Shown one piece after another: positions 1-7,132 of a stretch of DNA of 64,000 nucleotides. Position 1 is the first letter of the stretch, and each line of letters starts with the position of its first letter. This stretch comes from Jatrophihabitans cynanchi (GTDB taxonomy: Bacteria; Actinomycetota; Actinomycetes; Mycobacteriales; Jatrophihabitantaceae): positions 1,922,001 to 1,986,000 of the forward strand of contig NZ_CP097463.1 in the NCBI RefSeq assembly GCF_027247405.1. Reading direction: 5' to 3'. The notes beneath the pieces are model-generated. The model worked only from the letters and a program-made list of their open reading frames with translations, was not told the origin of the DNA and did no database searches. The position numbers and the translations under genes are program-made.

Positions 1-332
1 CAGGCGTCGCCGGCCAACGCCTGCTCCAACTTCGTCCACTGTGTCTTTCCGTACGCCGCCAACCCGATCCGCACCCGGTAGGGGCGGGCCCGGCTGCCTT
101 GCACTTGGGCGGTGACCGCGCCGGCGTCTACGTCGAGTGAGATCACCTGGCCCCGGCGGGCGTAGTTGCGTCCGCGTTGCAGCCGGCTACCGAGTCCAAT
201 GCTCTCCAGCACGCTGACGAACCGTTCCGACCACCAGGTCGCCCCGATCGCACCGCGCCGGCTGCGGGCCTGGAGCCCACCCTCGACGGGACGCGGCCGC
301 GACGGCGGCGGGTACCAGCTCTGTCTATTCAT
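1..332 (-). CDS. SWIM zinc-finger family protein, N-terminal part (runs off the left edge)
   Basis: Reading the minus strand from the ATG at 332 gives an open frame of about 110 codons to the window edge, with no stop. The translation contains WWSERFVSVLES followed by LQRGRNYARRGQVISLDVD and then VTAQVQGSRARPYRVRI, the N-terminal pattern I know from actinobacterial SWIM zinc-finger proteins. The CxC...CxH SWIM motif itself would lie outside the window. The start codon overlaps the end of the SNF2 ATPase gene by 8 nt (stop at 325-327), so the two are probably co-translated. SWIM and SNF2 genes are regular neighbours in actinomycetes; the role of the pair is unproven, and nucleic-acid remodelling or repair is the usual guess. 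The family call is fairly sure, the function is not. Confidence 0.8.
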   Translation of the reverse strand, partial: MNRQSWYPPPSRPRPVEGGLQARSRRGAIGATWWSERFVSVLESIGLGSRLQRGRNYARRGQVISLDVDAGAVTAQVQGSRARPYRVRIGLAAYGKTQWTKLEQALAGDA

Positions 333-3300
333 CGACCGCACCGGCCGAGAGCGCGAACACCTCGCGCAGGTCGCGGGTGGACAGTTCGGTGAGCCAGCCC
401 TCGCCGTCGCGGATCACCAGCTCGGCCAGCGCCTTCTTCTCCTCGATCATCTCGTCGATCTTCTCTTCCAGCGTGCCGGTGGTGACGAACTTATGGACGG
501 CGACGTTGCGGTGCTGACCGATTCGGAACGCGCGGTCGGTGGCCTGGTTCTCGACCGCCGGGTTCCACCACCGATCCAGGTGGATCACATGGTTCGCGGC
601 GGTGAGGTTCAACCCGGTGCCGCCGGCCTTCAGTGAGAGCAGGAAGATCGACGCGCCCTGCCCGGACTGGAAGTCGGTGACGAGCTGGTCGCGCCGCGTC
701 TTCGGCGTCCCGCCGTGCAGGTAGGCGACATCGGTGGCGAAGCGCGCGGACAGGTGCGGTAACAGCATCTCGGCGAACTCGGTGTACTGGGTGAAGCACA
801 GTACCCGGTCGCCCTCGGCGAGGATCTCCTCCAGGATCTCCTCCAGCCGGGTGATCTTGCCGGACCGGGTGCCGATCGCCGAACGGTCGTGCAGCAGCAG
901 GGCCGGGTGGTTGCACACCTGCTTGAGCTTGGTCATCGCCGCGAGCACGTTGCCGCGGCGGGCGATTCCCTCGGAGTTCTCGATGCGATCCATCATCTCG
1001 TCGACCACCGACTGGTACAGCGAGGCCTGCTCGGTCGACAGGCGGCAGTACTGCTTGAGTTCGATCTTTTCCGGCAGGTCGTCGATGATCTCCGGATCGG
1101 TCTTGATCCGCCGCAGCACGTAGGGACGGGTGACGGTGCGCAGCCGCTCGGCCGGTTCGGTCTGCCCGTAACGTTCGACCGGGATCGCGTACCGGGCACG
1201 GAACAGTTCGGGGCTGCCGAGCAGGCCGGGGTTGAGGAAGTTCATGATCGACCACAGTTCGGCGAGCCGGTTCTCCACCGGCGTGCCGGTCAGCGCGATG
1301 CGGCTCGCGGCGTTCAGCCGGCTGGCCGCCTTGGCCGAGCGGGACAGGCTGTTCTTGATCGCCTGCGCCTCGTCCAGGATCACGCGCTGCCAGTCGATCG
1401 CCACGAGCTCGTCGATGTCGCGGATCGCGGTGGCGTAGGTCGTCACGACCAGATCGGTCCGCCCGAGTTGCTCCCGCAGGGCCGCACCGGTCAGCCGTTC
1501 CCGGCCGTGGTGGGCATACACCCGCAGGCCCGGGGTGAACTTGGCCGCCTCCCGCTGCCAGTTGCCGACCAGCGACATCGGGCACAGCAGCAGGCTCGGG
1601 CCGCACTCCGCGTTCTCGGCGCGGCGGGCGATCTCCAGGGCTAGTAGCTGAACCGTCTTGCCCAGGCCCATGTCGTCGGCCAGGCAGGCACCGAGCCCGA
1701 GCGAATCGAGGAAGGCCAACCAGGACAGCCCGCGCAGCTGATAGGGGCGCAGCACGGCGCGCAACCCATCCGGTGGCGTGACGGTCTCGATCGACGCGCC
1801 GAGGGATCCGGACAGCAGGTCGCCGAGCCAGCCGTCGGCGCGCACCCCGGTAACCGGTAGCGGTGTGTTCGTGTCGTCGGGGTGGGTGGCGGCCAGAGCC
1901 AGGATCTCGCCGGCAGTCATCTTCTTCTTGGGCTTGCGTTTCAGGAACGCCAGGCCGCGCTTGAGCTGGTCGGCGTCGATGGCCACCCACTGACCGCGTA
2001 GCCGGATCAGCGGCGCCTTCGTCGCGGCCAGCGTCGCGATCTCCTCGTCGGTCAGAGCCTCCTCGCCGACAGCCAGTTCCCAGCGGAAGCTCATCAGCTG
2101 GGACCTGCCGAACTTGCTGGCCTTGGCCACCACACCGTCGACCGGGGTGGACGCGGAGAGCTTCAGACCGAGCCCACGGCGTTGATCCCACCAGGGCGGA
2201 AGCAGTACCCCGAAGCCCGCCTGGTCCAGCTCGCCCGCCGCGCTCGTGAGGAACTCGACCGCGCCGTCGGCATCCAGCTCCAGCGCGCACGGCCGCGCGG
2301 TGCGCAGTCCGCCGGCCAGCCCCGGATACACCCGCGCGGCCCGGCCGAGTTCGGTCAGCAACAGCTCCTGCGGGCGGGGCAGCCACCGGTCCAGCCCGCC
2401 CCCGTCGTCCCACACCTGCGCCGCCGGCACTAGCAGGCTCGGGTCCTCGACCGACTGCAGCCAGAACTCCACACGCCACGGCAGAGTTGTCCCGGCGGCG
2501 TCCTCGGCGGTCTCGTCGTTCTCGGGCGGCTCGGTGAGTCGGAACGTCGCCCGGGCCACTCCGACCTCGCCGCGGCCGACCGCGTCCCACGGGCGCAGCG
2601 CCTCACCGAGTGCGGTCAGCTCGTCGACATCGGCGTCGAAACGGCCGTGTGCCGACGTGAGCGCGCCCAGCCACGCCTCGGCGGCCGGCAGTCGGCGCGG
2701 GCGGCGTCCGGGGCGCGCGGGGGCGAGTCGCAGACCGGACGCGAAGCGTTCGCGGACCGCCGCGTCGACGAACCCGCGCAGGCCCGTTACGGTCAACGCG
2801 GTCGGGTCGTCGTGTCCCGGTAAGGCCCGGCACACCGGCGGCATCGCCGTGGCCAGGTTGTGAAGTGCTATGACGTCCTGTCCGTGCAGCACCGGTCGCC
2901 AGCGCGCGGACGGGCCGATCTCGTCGCGTTCGAGGGTTGGCAGGACGCGGCCGCGAGCGATCAGACCTCGCGCGAACCGCGCCAACTCGGTCAGGAAGTC
3001 CAGGGACGCCCCGCGCCGGATCCCGTTGACGGGCTCGGCCAGCACCTCCAGCGCCGTTGTCGCGTCGAGCGTGACCACCGGTACTCGCCATGGCAACAAC
3101 GCGGGGGCGGAGCGGGGTTCCGGGCGCGGCACGGCGCGCAGCAGCCGGGGCGAGTCCAGCGGCGCGGTCCGCAGTGACGGCAGCAGCAGCGTCACCTCGT
3201 CCGGCTTACCCGAGTACGACTGAACCAGCGCTTCGGCAGGAGTCGCGAACGGATGCGGCCGCGCCGAACGCAACGCTTGGCTCGGGCTCTTCACCCCGAG

Positions 3301-3366
3301 GTCAGAATCCTCGGCCCACACACACAGGCTCTGGTCGGGGGCGATCAGGCCGTGCACGACGAGCAT
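325..3366 (-). CDS. SNF2/Rad54-family DEAD/DEAH-box ATPase (helicase-like)
   Basis: A 1013-residue SWI2/SNF2-type double-stranded-DNA translocase. Walker A DDMGLGKT lies near residue 563, the DEAQ Walker B box near 663, then LTGTPVENRLAELW. The second RecA lobe has VLCFTQYTEF, the motif V region GGTGLNL and motif VI QATDRAFRIGQ near 942. The N-terminal half (about 1-480) is the poorly conserved region usual in bacterial SNF2 proteins of this class, followed by a helicase-associated stretch around KRKPKKKMTAGEIL. Length matches the HelZ-like bacterial SNF2 group. It is followed, with 8-nt overlap, by a SWIM zinc-finger gene, the standard partner. It is intact, with no frameshift. Biological role (repair, transcription recycling or defence) cannot be decided from sequence. 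Confidence 0.93.
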   Translation of the reverse strand: MLVVHGLIAPDQSLCVWAEDSDLGVKSPSQALRSARPHPFATPAEALVQSYSGKPDEVTLLLPSLRTAPLDSPRLLRAVPRPEPRSAPALLPWRVPVVTLDATTALEVLAEPVNGIRRGASLDFLTELARFARGLIARGRVLPTLERDEIGPSARWRPVLHGQDVIALHNLATAMPPVCRALPGHDDPTALTVTGLRGFVDAAVRERFASGLRLAPARPGRRPRRLPAAEAWLGALTSAHGRFDADVDELTALGEALRPWDAVGRGEVGVARATFRLTEPPENDETAEDAAGTTLPWRVEFWLQSVEDPSLLVPAAQVWDDGGGLDRWLPRPQELLLTELGRAARVYPGLAGGLRTARPCALELDADGAVEFLTSAAGELDQAGFGVLLPPWWDQRRGLGLKLSASTPVDGVVAKASKFGRSQLMSFRWELAVGEEALTDEEIATLAATKAPLIRLRGQWVAIDADQLKRGLAFLKRKPKKKMTAGEILALAATHPDDTNTPLPVTGVRADGWLGDLLSGSLGASIETVTPPDGLRAVLRPYQLRGLSWLAFLDSLGLGACLADDMGLGKTVQLLALEIARRAENAECGPSLLLCPMSLVGNWQREAAKFTPGLRVYAHHGRERLTGAALREQLGRTDLVVTTYATAIRDIDELVAIDWQRVILDEAQAIKNSLSRSAKAASRLNAASRIALTGTPVENRLAELWSIMNFLNPGLLGSPELFRARYAIPVERYGQTEPAERLRTVTRPYVLRRIKTDPEIIDDLPEKIELKQYCRLSTEQASLYQSVVDEMMDRIENSEGIARRGNVLAAMTKLKQVCNHPALLLHDRSAIGTRSGKITRLEEILEEILAEGDRVLCFTQYTEFAEMLLPHLSARFATDVAYLHGGTPKTRRDQLVTDFQSGQGASIFLLSLKAGGTGLNLTAANHVIHLDRWWNPAVENQATDRAFRIGQHRNVAVHKFVTTGTLEEKIDEMIEEKKALAELVIRDGEGWLTELSTRDLREVFALSAGAVDE

Positions 3367-3474
3367 GGGCGGTCGACTTTCGGCGAGTAGCGGGCGCTGC
3401 GGCAGCCTCAGGCTATCGCCGCCGCTCGCGGCTCCGCCGCCCGCCGCGCCGGGCCGGGCCGGGCCGGGGACGGT

Positions 3475-4179
3475 TCAGCTGCCGAGCGCCGCCCTGGCCT
3501 GTTCGATCGCGCGACGATCGGCCAGGATGCCTTGGCGTTCGTAACGCTTACGAGCGCGGCTCAAGCGCACCACGACAGCCGTCAGGGCACTCGTCTGCTT
3601 CGCGCGCCGGGTAAGTGTGGCATCACCGGAGGGCAGGAACTCCAAGTGGCTAAGGTCGGCGCAGTCCATGCAGATTGGGCCGTCATCGACCATCAGCAGG
3701 AGTTCGCCGGCCCCGTACGGAGCATGGCAGCGGTCACAGTTCCACGGCCTGCTGTCCGCGATCACCAGCAGGTCCGGCGGGCGACTCAATCGTTCGTCCA
3801 GCGGCGCCCGGCGGCGTTCGGACAGCGCCGGCGAGACCCAGTGCGTGCGGTAGGCCCGCTCGATGCGCGGTGCGTTACTGGCGCTGAACCGCAGCGGGTG
3901 CCGGTCGCGCGTCCGAGCCAGGTAGCTGGGCTCGGACGCCACGAGACCTCGCTCGCGTGCCCAACGGCGCAGTTCGGCCGTCGCCGCCGAGATCTTGCTC
4001 AAGTTCGCCTGCACAACCTGCTCAAGGTTGGGCGCGCGACCCTGTCGCCACCGATCGACGTGTGTCGGGGCCAGCCAGCCCAGGCCGAGCAGGACGTCGA
4101 GCGGGCTCACGTAGTGCAGCTCGGCCAGCACCTGCTCGGCGACGCGACGTACCCGGGTCGGGATATCTTGACGAGCCAT
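3475..4179 (-). CDS. Cys4 zinc-ribbon-like hypothetical protein (DUF2293-like, possibly truncated)
   Basis: A 234-residue soluble protein. The centre contains CDRC (about residue 148) and CMDC (about 170) flanking a short beta-rich segment, a plausible four-Cys zinc site. It ends with a basic helix SRARKRYERQG and RRAIEQARAALGS. From memory, actinobacterial proteins with this Cys4 core and the VVVRxSRARKRYERQG helix usually continue into a C-terminal DUF2293 domain; this one stops just after the helix, so it may be a shortened version. No catalytic residues are recognisable. It stands alone on the minus strand between the nucleotidyltransferase (179 bp upstream) and the SNF2 gene (108 bp downstream). 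Confidence 0.7.
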   Translation of the reverse strand: MARQDIPTRVRRVAEQVLAELHYVSPLDVLLGLGWLAPTHVDRWRQGRAPNLEQVVQANLSKISAATAELRRWARERGLVASEPSYLARTRDRHPLRFSASNAPRIERAYRTHWVSPALSERRRAPLDERLSRPPDLLVIADSRPWNCDRCHAPYGAGELLLMVDDGPICMDCADLSHLEFLPSGDATLTRRAKQTSALTAVVVRLSRARKRYERQGILADRRAIEQARAALGS

Positions 4180-4358
4180 AGCGATCCGATGATGCCTCAG
4201 TATCGCCGGCGATGTCGCCCTCCGTCGCCAGGACCGAGCCGACCGGTGTCACCGGGGTGATCGAAACGCTCTGGCGAGCGGGCGTACCTCAGGGACTCAG
4301 TCGAGTCCGCCGGGCGCGGCCCGATCACGTTCGACCCTGCGTGGCCGCCCGAAACAGC

Positions 4359-4979
4359 TCACATGCCGATGCCATGCCCAGGCGGCTCCGGCTCATCAAT
4401 GCTCTTGCGTGGACGACTGGTGCCGGTGGCCGGTCCGGCGGGCTGGGCGGTGATGATCGTTTCGAGGATGAGCTGGGTCTTGGCGGTCAGCCGTTCCGGG
4501 CGGTAGAAGCGTTCGACGAGGTCCAGCGCCTGAGCGGTCGTGGTAATGCCCAGTTCGCGGGCGAGCAGGCGCAGATCGGCGCCGTCGGTTTCTAGCCGTG
4601 CCGCGGCGGCTTTCATCGCGAACAGGTACTCGGCAGAGGCCACGCCGACGTGGATACCCGGGGCGCTGAAGCTGGCGGTGCCCTCGACCGGTGCTGTGTT
4701 GTCCGGCAGCAGTCCCTTGACGCTGTCGTTGAGCCAGTCCTCGGCAAGCCCTCGCTCGCGGGCGATCGCCGCGGCGTGCGCGTAGATCTCGCTCTTCGGC
4801 TCGAACACGGCGTCCAGGTCGCGGGTGATCCGGCGGCGGCTGAAGGCCAGCGCCATCGCGGCGCCGCCGACCAAGAACAATCTCGCCTCGATCCCCTGCG
4901 CGGACATCCGGGCGCCGAGTTCGGTGAGCAGGGCCCGTACCTGCTCGGCGTCCAACAGCGGCCCGGCCCCGCGGCTCAC
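4359..4979 (-). CDS. DUF6036-like nucleotidyltransferase, putative toxin-like partner of the XRE gene
   Basis: A 206-residue protein beginning at GTG 4979, which overlaps the stop of the XRE gene by 4 nt (GTGA). The frame is open far upstream, but that upstream part is the shadow of the XRE gene, so the GTG is preferred. Near residues 25-45 it has LFLVGGAAMALAF then RITRDLDAVFEP: the GG...DLDA pattern of the minimal nucleotidyltransferase fold (Gly-rich helix plus acidic metal ligands). Later EYLFAMKAAAAR, TDGADLRLLARELG and ALDLVERFY match what I remember as the DUF6036 family. Such proteins are found behind HTH genes and resemble AbiEii/MNT-type modules. Activity is inferred; the C-terminal tail (PAGPATGTSRPRK...) is low-complexity. 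Confidence 0.8.
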   Translation of the reverse strand: MSRGAGPLLDAEQVRALLTELGARMSAQGIEARLFLVGGAAMALAFSRRRITRDLDAVFEPKSEIYAHAAAIARERGLAEDWLNDSVKGLLPDNTAPVEGTASFSAPGIHVGVASAEYLFAMKAAAARLETDGADLRLLARELGITTTAQALDLVERFYRPERLTAKTQLILETIITAQPAGPATGTSRPRKSIDEPEPPGHGIGM

Positions 4980-5551
4980 ACCGCCTCCAGATCGGCCGGA
5001 TCGACCATCACGCCACGAACCTGCAACGCCATCGGCGAGTGCCCGAAGACGTACGCGCGCAGCGCAAGCTCGTCGGTGACGAACCAGAACCTGTCCAACG
5101 CCTTCCCGCGCGTCCACTCCGGCGCGGGCACCCCGTCGCGCACCGCGAGGTCGTCCACCGCGCCGGCCAACATCGCGTTCCAGCGCGGATCGCCGGTGGT
5201 CGAGGGTTCGGCGTAGAACGCCGCCCGGTCCGCCGGCCGCGTCAGGTGCGTGGCATCGGAGCGCATCTGGCGCACCAGACGCAGCAGGTCCGCTGTCGCC
5301 CACCCCTGACGCAAGCCCAGGCGCAGCGCCGCCGCAGTCGCCGGCGCGGTCGCCAGCTGCGCCCGGTGCACGACACTGTCGGCGCCCGCGTCGATCACCG
5401 CGACTAGCCGCCGCAGGGTGCGTTGGTTCGGGGCTTTCGTCCCGCGTTCGTAAGCCGAGACATTGGCCTCGGCAGTACCCGCAGCGCGCGCCACCTGCTG
5501 CAACGTCAGCCCGGCGTCGCGACGCCGACGCCGCAACTCCCACCCATCCAT
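4976..5551 (-). CDS. XRE-family HTH regulator, antitoxin-like, coupled to nucleotidyltransferase
   Basis: A 191-residue protein. Residues about 5-60 form a Cro/C1-type helix-turn-helix (LRRRRRDAGLTLQQVARAAG, then VSAYERGTKAPNQRTLRRL). The remaining 130 residues are an unannotated domain with TRGKALDRFWFVTDELALRAYV, as seen in HTH proteins that precede nucleotidyltransferase-fold toxins. The GTG of the downstream gene overlaps its stop, so the products are made together, as in toxin-antitoxin operons. Upstream of the ATG are tandem TGATA repeats suited to autoregulation. An alternative reading is a non-toxic transcription regulator plus modifying enzyme. Confidence 0.82.
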   Translation of the reverse strand: MDGWELRRRRRDAGLTLQQVARAAGTAEANVSAYERGTKAPNQRTLRRLVAVIDAGADSVVHRAQLATAPATAAALRLGLRQGWATADLLRLVRQMRSDATHLTRPADRAAFYAEPSTTGDPRWNAMLAGAVDDLAVRDGVPAPEWTRGKALDRFWFVTDELALRAYVFGHSPMALQVRGVMVDPADLEAV

Positions 5552-5590
5552 CAGTCAAACATATCAGGTATCAGTTGATTGGTGTCCGAA
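5552..5590 (-). promoter_or_regulatory. AT-rich promoter/operator of the XRE-nucleotidyltransferase pair
   Basis: Immediately upstream of the XRE start the minus strand reads AACTGATACCTGATATGTTT. It holds two direct TGATA repeats 7 bp apart within an AT-rich patch that contrasts with the surrounding GC-rich DNA. A regulator that binds here would control its own operon. The exact -10 and -35 boxes are not clear. Confidence 0.4.
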
Positions 5591-5670
5591 TTAGATTCGC
5601 GGCGGGCTAACGCCTCTTCAAACCACCGCCCAGATACCCGCCTGGGGTATGTTACCTTGATCTTGATCTG

Positions 5671-5688
5671 TCCCGCGCATATCCCGCG
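5671..5688. repeat. Copy 1 of an 18-bp repeat beside the tRNA scar
   Basis: The sequence tcccgcgcatatcccgcg is itself two tcccgcg heptamers 11 bp apart. A second copy (tcccgcgtatgtcccgcg, 16 of 18 identical) is at 6014-6031, on the other side of the tRNA-Tyr fragment. The spacing and placement resemble arm-type integrase or excisionase sites, but no integrase that would use them is present nearby. Confidence 0.5.
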
Positions 5689-5856
5689 ACGTCCGAGTCC
5701 CGCCGCCCAAACAAGCCCAGACCCCAGATGGTCGCGAACACTGCACTCCAGTGATTCCGGGACTTTCAGCCATGCCACGCGCGACAATGACACCGCACCA
5801 ACGGTCATGAGAACCGCTCCCGTACGGGATACCCCCATGATCACTTGAAACGCATA

Positions 5857-5879
5857 CAGGCCCCGTATCCTGGGGCCTG
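5857..5879. terminator. Hairpin next to the tRNA-Tyr scar, possible terminator
   Basis: A perfect 8-bp stem (caggcccc / ggggcctg) with a 7-nt loop lies 9 bp beyond the 3' end of the tRNA fragment. In the tRNA's own orientation (minus strand) it sits directly downstream, where the terminator of the former tRNA-Tyr gene is expected. There is no long U-tract, which is common in actinomycetes. Confidence 0.45.
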
Positions 5880-5887
5880 CAGCTGGG

Positions 5888-5942
5888 TGGCGGGTGTTGG
5901 GTTTGAACCAACGTAGGCTGAGCCGGCGGTTTTACAGACCAC
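5888..5942 (-). pseudogene. 3' half of a tRNA-Tyr(GUA) gene, att-site-like scar
   Basis: On the minus strand this segment folds as the 3' part of tRNA-Tyr. The anticodon loop CTGTAAA (GTA at 5935-5933) sits on a 5-bp stem GTGGT/ACCGC. It is followed by the long variable arm with stem GGC/GCC, the T arm GTTGG-TTCAAAC-CCAAC, the acceptor strand ACCCGCC and discriminator A at 5888; CCA is not encoded. The matching 5' acceptor strand GGCGGGT and the D arm are absent: upstream of the anticodon stem the DNA is unrelated. A 3' fragment starting at the anticodon stem is the classic footprint of tyrosine-recombinase integration at a tRNA gene. The intact gene should be at the other end of the element. 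Confidence 0.75.
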
Positions 5943-5943
5943 C

Positions 5944-5962
5944 ACGTCCAACTTCTGGACGT
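5944..5962. repeat. Perfect 7-bp inverted repeat flanking the att-like scar
   Basis: ACGTCCA, then a 5-nt ACTTC spacer, then TGGACGT: a perfect inverted repeat directly where tRNA-like sequence stops. It could be a recombinase core or arm site, or a small hairpin. Confidence 0.4.
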
Positions 5963-6013
5963 CCCGTATTTGCTGGGCTACAGGCACTTGCCGTGATCTT
6001 CGACCATGATCGA

Positions 6014-6031
6014 TCCCGCGTATGTCCCGCG
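6014..6031. repeat. Copy 2 of the 18-bp repeat beside the tRNA scar
   Basis: tcccgcgtatgtcccgcg, differing at two positions from the copy at 5671-5688. It lies 72 bp beyond the tRNA scar and 15 bp before the IS3 left end. Confidence 0.5.
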
Positions 6032-6097
6032 GCTCTGGGGTCTGTTTGAACCGTCCCGGGTTTGATGCCGCTTCCTTTCTTGCGAAGGATGCTGATC

Positions 6098-6409
6098 ATG
6101 CCCAAGAGGTACCCGACGGAGCAGCGGGAACGTGCGACCAGGATGGCCCTTGATCGACTTGAGGAGTACGGCTCGGCGTGGGCGGCTGCCCAGGCGCTGG
6201 GCCCGAAGCTCGGAGTCGGTCCGGAGACGCTGCGTAAGTGGGTGGTCCAGGCCCAGGCCGACGACGGGAGCCGGCCGGGCCCGACCAGTGAGGAGCTGGC
6301 CGAGATCAAGCGGCTGAAGAAGGAGAACGCCGACCTTCGTGAGGCGAACGAGATCTTGAAGGCGGCTTCGATTTTCTTCGCGAGGGAACTCGACCCTCGC
6401 CACCGTTGA
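6098..6409 (+). CDS. IS3-family transposase OrfA
   Basis: A 103-residue DNA-binding subunit. The start at 6098 has AAGGA about 8 bp upstream; an upstream in-frame start at 6062 lies inside the terminal repeat and is less likely. The N-terminus carries the IS3 helix-turn-helix (RYPTEQRERATRMAL through GPETLRKWVVQAQ), followed by the leucine-zipper-like helix LAEIKRLKKENADLREANEILKAA. The gene ends at the TGA of TTGA, whose TTG opens orfB, so OrfB is made by -1 frameshifting or re-initiation. OrfA is intact though OrfB is split. Confidence 0.92.
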   Translation: MPKRYPTEQRERATRMALDRLEEYGSAWAAAQALGPKLGVGPETLRKWVVQAQADDGSRPGPTSEELAEIKRLKKENADLREANEILKAASIFFARELDPRHR

Positions 6410-7037
6410 TCGTCAGGTTCATCGACGAGCAGCGCGCCGACGGCCGCGGGGTCGAGTCGATCTGCCAGGTCCTGCGTGAGCAGGGCCTGGCGGTCGCCCC
6501 GCGGACTTACCGGGCCTGGAAGCTGCGGGCACCGGCGGCACGCACCCACAGCGACGCGCAGCTCACCGATGCGTTGCGCCGCGTGAAGACCGGCGGCCCG
6601 GATGGGCGTCCGCTGCCCGAGGTGCTCTACGGCCGCCGCAAGATGACCGCATGGCTGGCCCGCAACGGCTTCCCCGAGGTCTCTAAGCACACTGTCGACC
6701 GGCTGATGCGCGACGAGGGCATGGCCGGGCTCGTGCGCGGCCGCAAGACCCGCACCACGATCGCCGGCAAGGACGGCCAGCGGGCCGCCGACCTGCTCAA
6801 GCGCGACTTCCGCACCACGGCTCCGAACCGTGCGTGGGTCACCGACTTCACCTACGTCAGCACATGGGCGGGTTTCGCCTACGTGGCGTTCGCGATCGAC
6901 CTCTACTCGCGTGCGATCGTGGGATGGTCGGCCGCCACCGTCAAGGACGTCGCATTCGTCGAGCAGTGCCTGTCGATGGCGCTATGGCGCCGCGACCATA
7001 CCAGCCGACCCGTGCCCGAGGGCATGATCCACCACTC
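6406..7037 (+). pseudogene. IS3-family transposase OrfB, 5' part (interrupted)
   Basis: About 211 codons from the TTG at 6406: the N-terminal DDE-transposase region with an HTH_21-like stretch (YGRRKMTAWLARNGF), then the integrase core with the first catalytic Asp in WVTDFTYV. It reads normally to GMIHHSD and then runs into the RIT element at the codon for the second catalytic Asp; the next residues (YAEVCVMPKV...) are RIT inverted-repeat sequence. The missing part resumes at 10527. Confidence 0.93.
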
Positions 7038-7123
7038 CGATTATGCCGAGGTCTGCGTTATGCCGAAGGTCGGCGGGATCCCCTTTGCTGGCAGGGCTGC
7101 GTGACTGATTCCTCGGCTTAACG
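7037..7123. repeat. Left terminal inverted repeat of the RIT element
   Basis: This 87-bp arm matches the reverse complement of 10414-10500 with about 4 mismatches. It contains two TTATGCCGA units (starting 7041 and 7058, 17 bp apart) that look like recombinase-binding iterons. Confidence 0.9.
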
Positions 7124-7132
7124 ATCCGGCGG

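Noticed and set aside
491-2590. A 699-aa minus-strand ORF
   Set aside because: Arg/Gly-rich shadow of the SNF2 ATPase with no domain.
4359-5558. A 399-aa fusion protein
   Set aside because: Its first 193 codons are the shadow of the XRE gene; the GTG at 4979 with 4-nt overlap gives the normal nucleotidyltransferase.
5551-5844. A 97-aa minus-strand ORF between XRE and the tRNA scar
   Set aside because: No family signal, no ribosome site, and it runs through the XRE operator and the repeat.
5888-5980. A complete tRNA-Tyr gene
   Set aside because: The 5' acceptor strand and D arm are absent within 100 bp; only the 3' half is present.
6406-7104. OrfB as an intact 232-aa transposase
   Set aside because: The last 20 residues are RIT repeat sequence and the DDE triad is incomplete.
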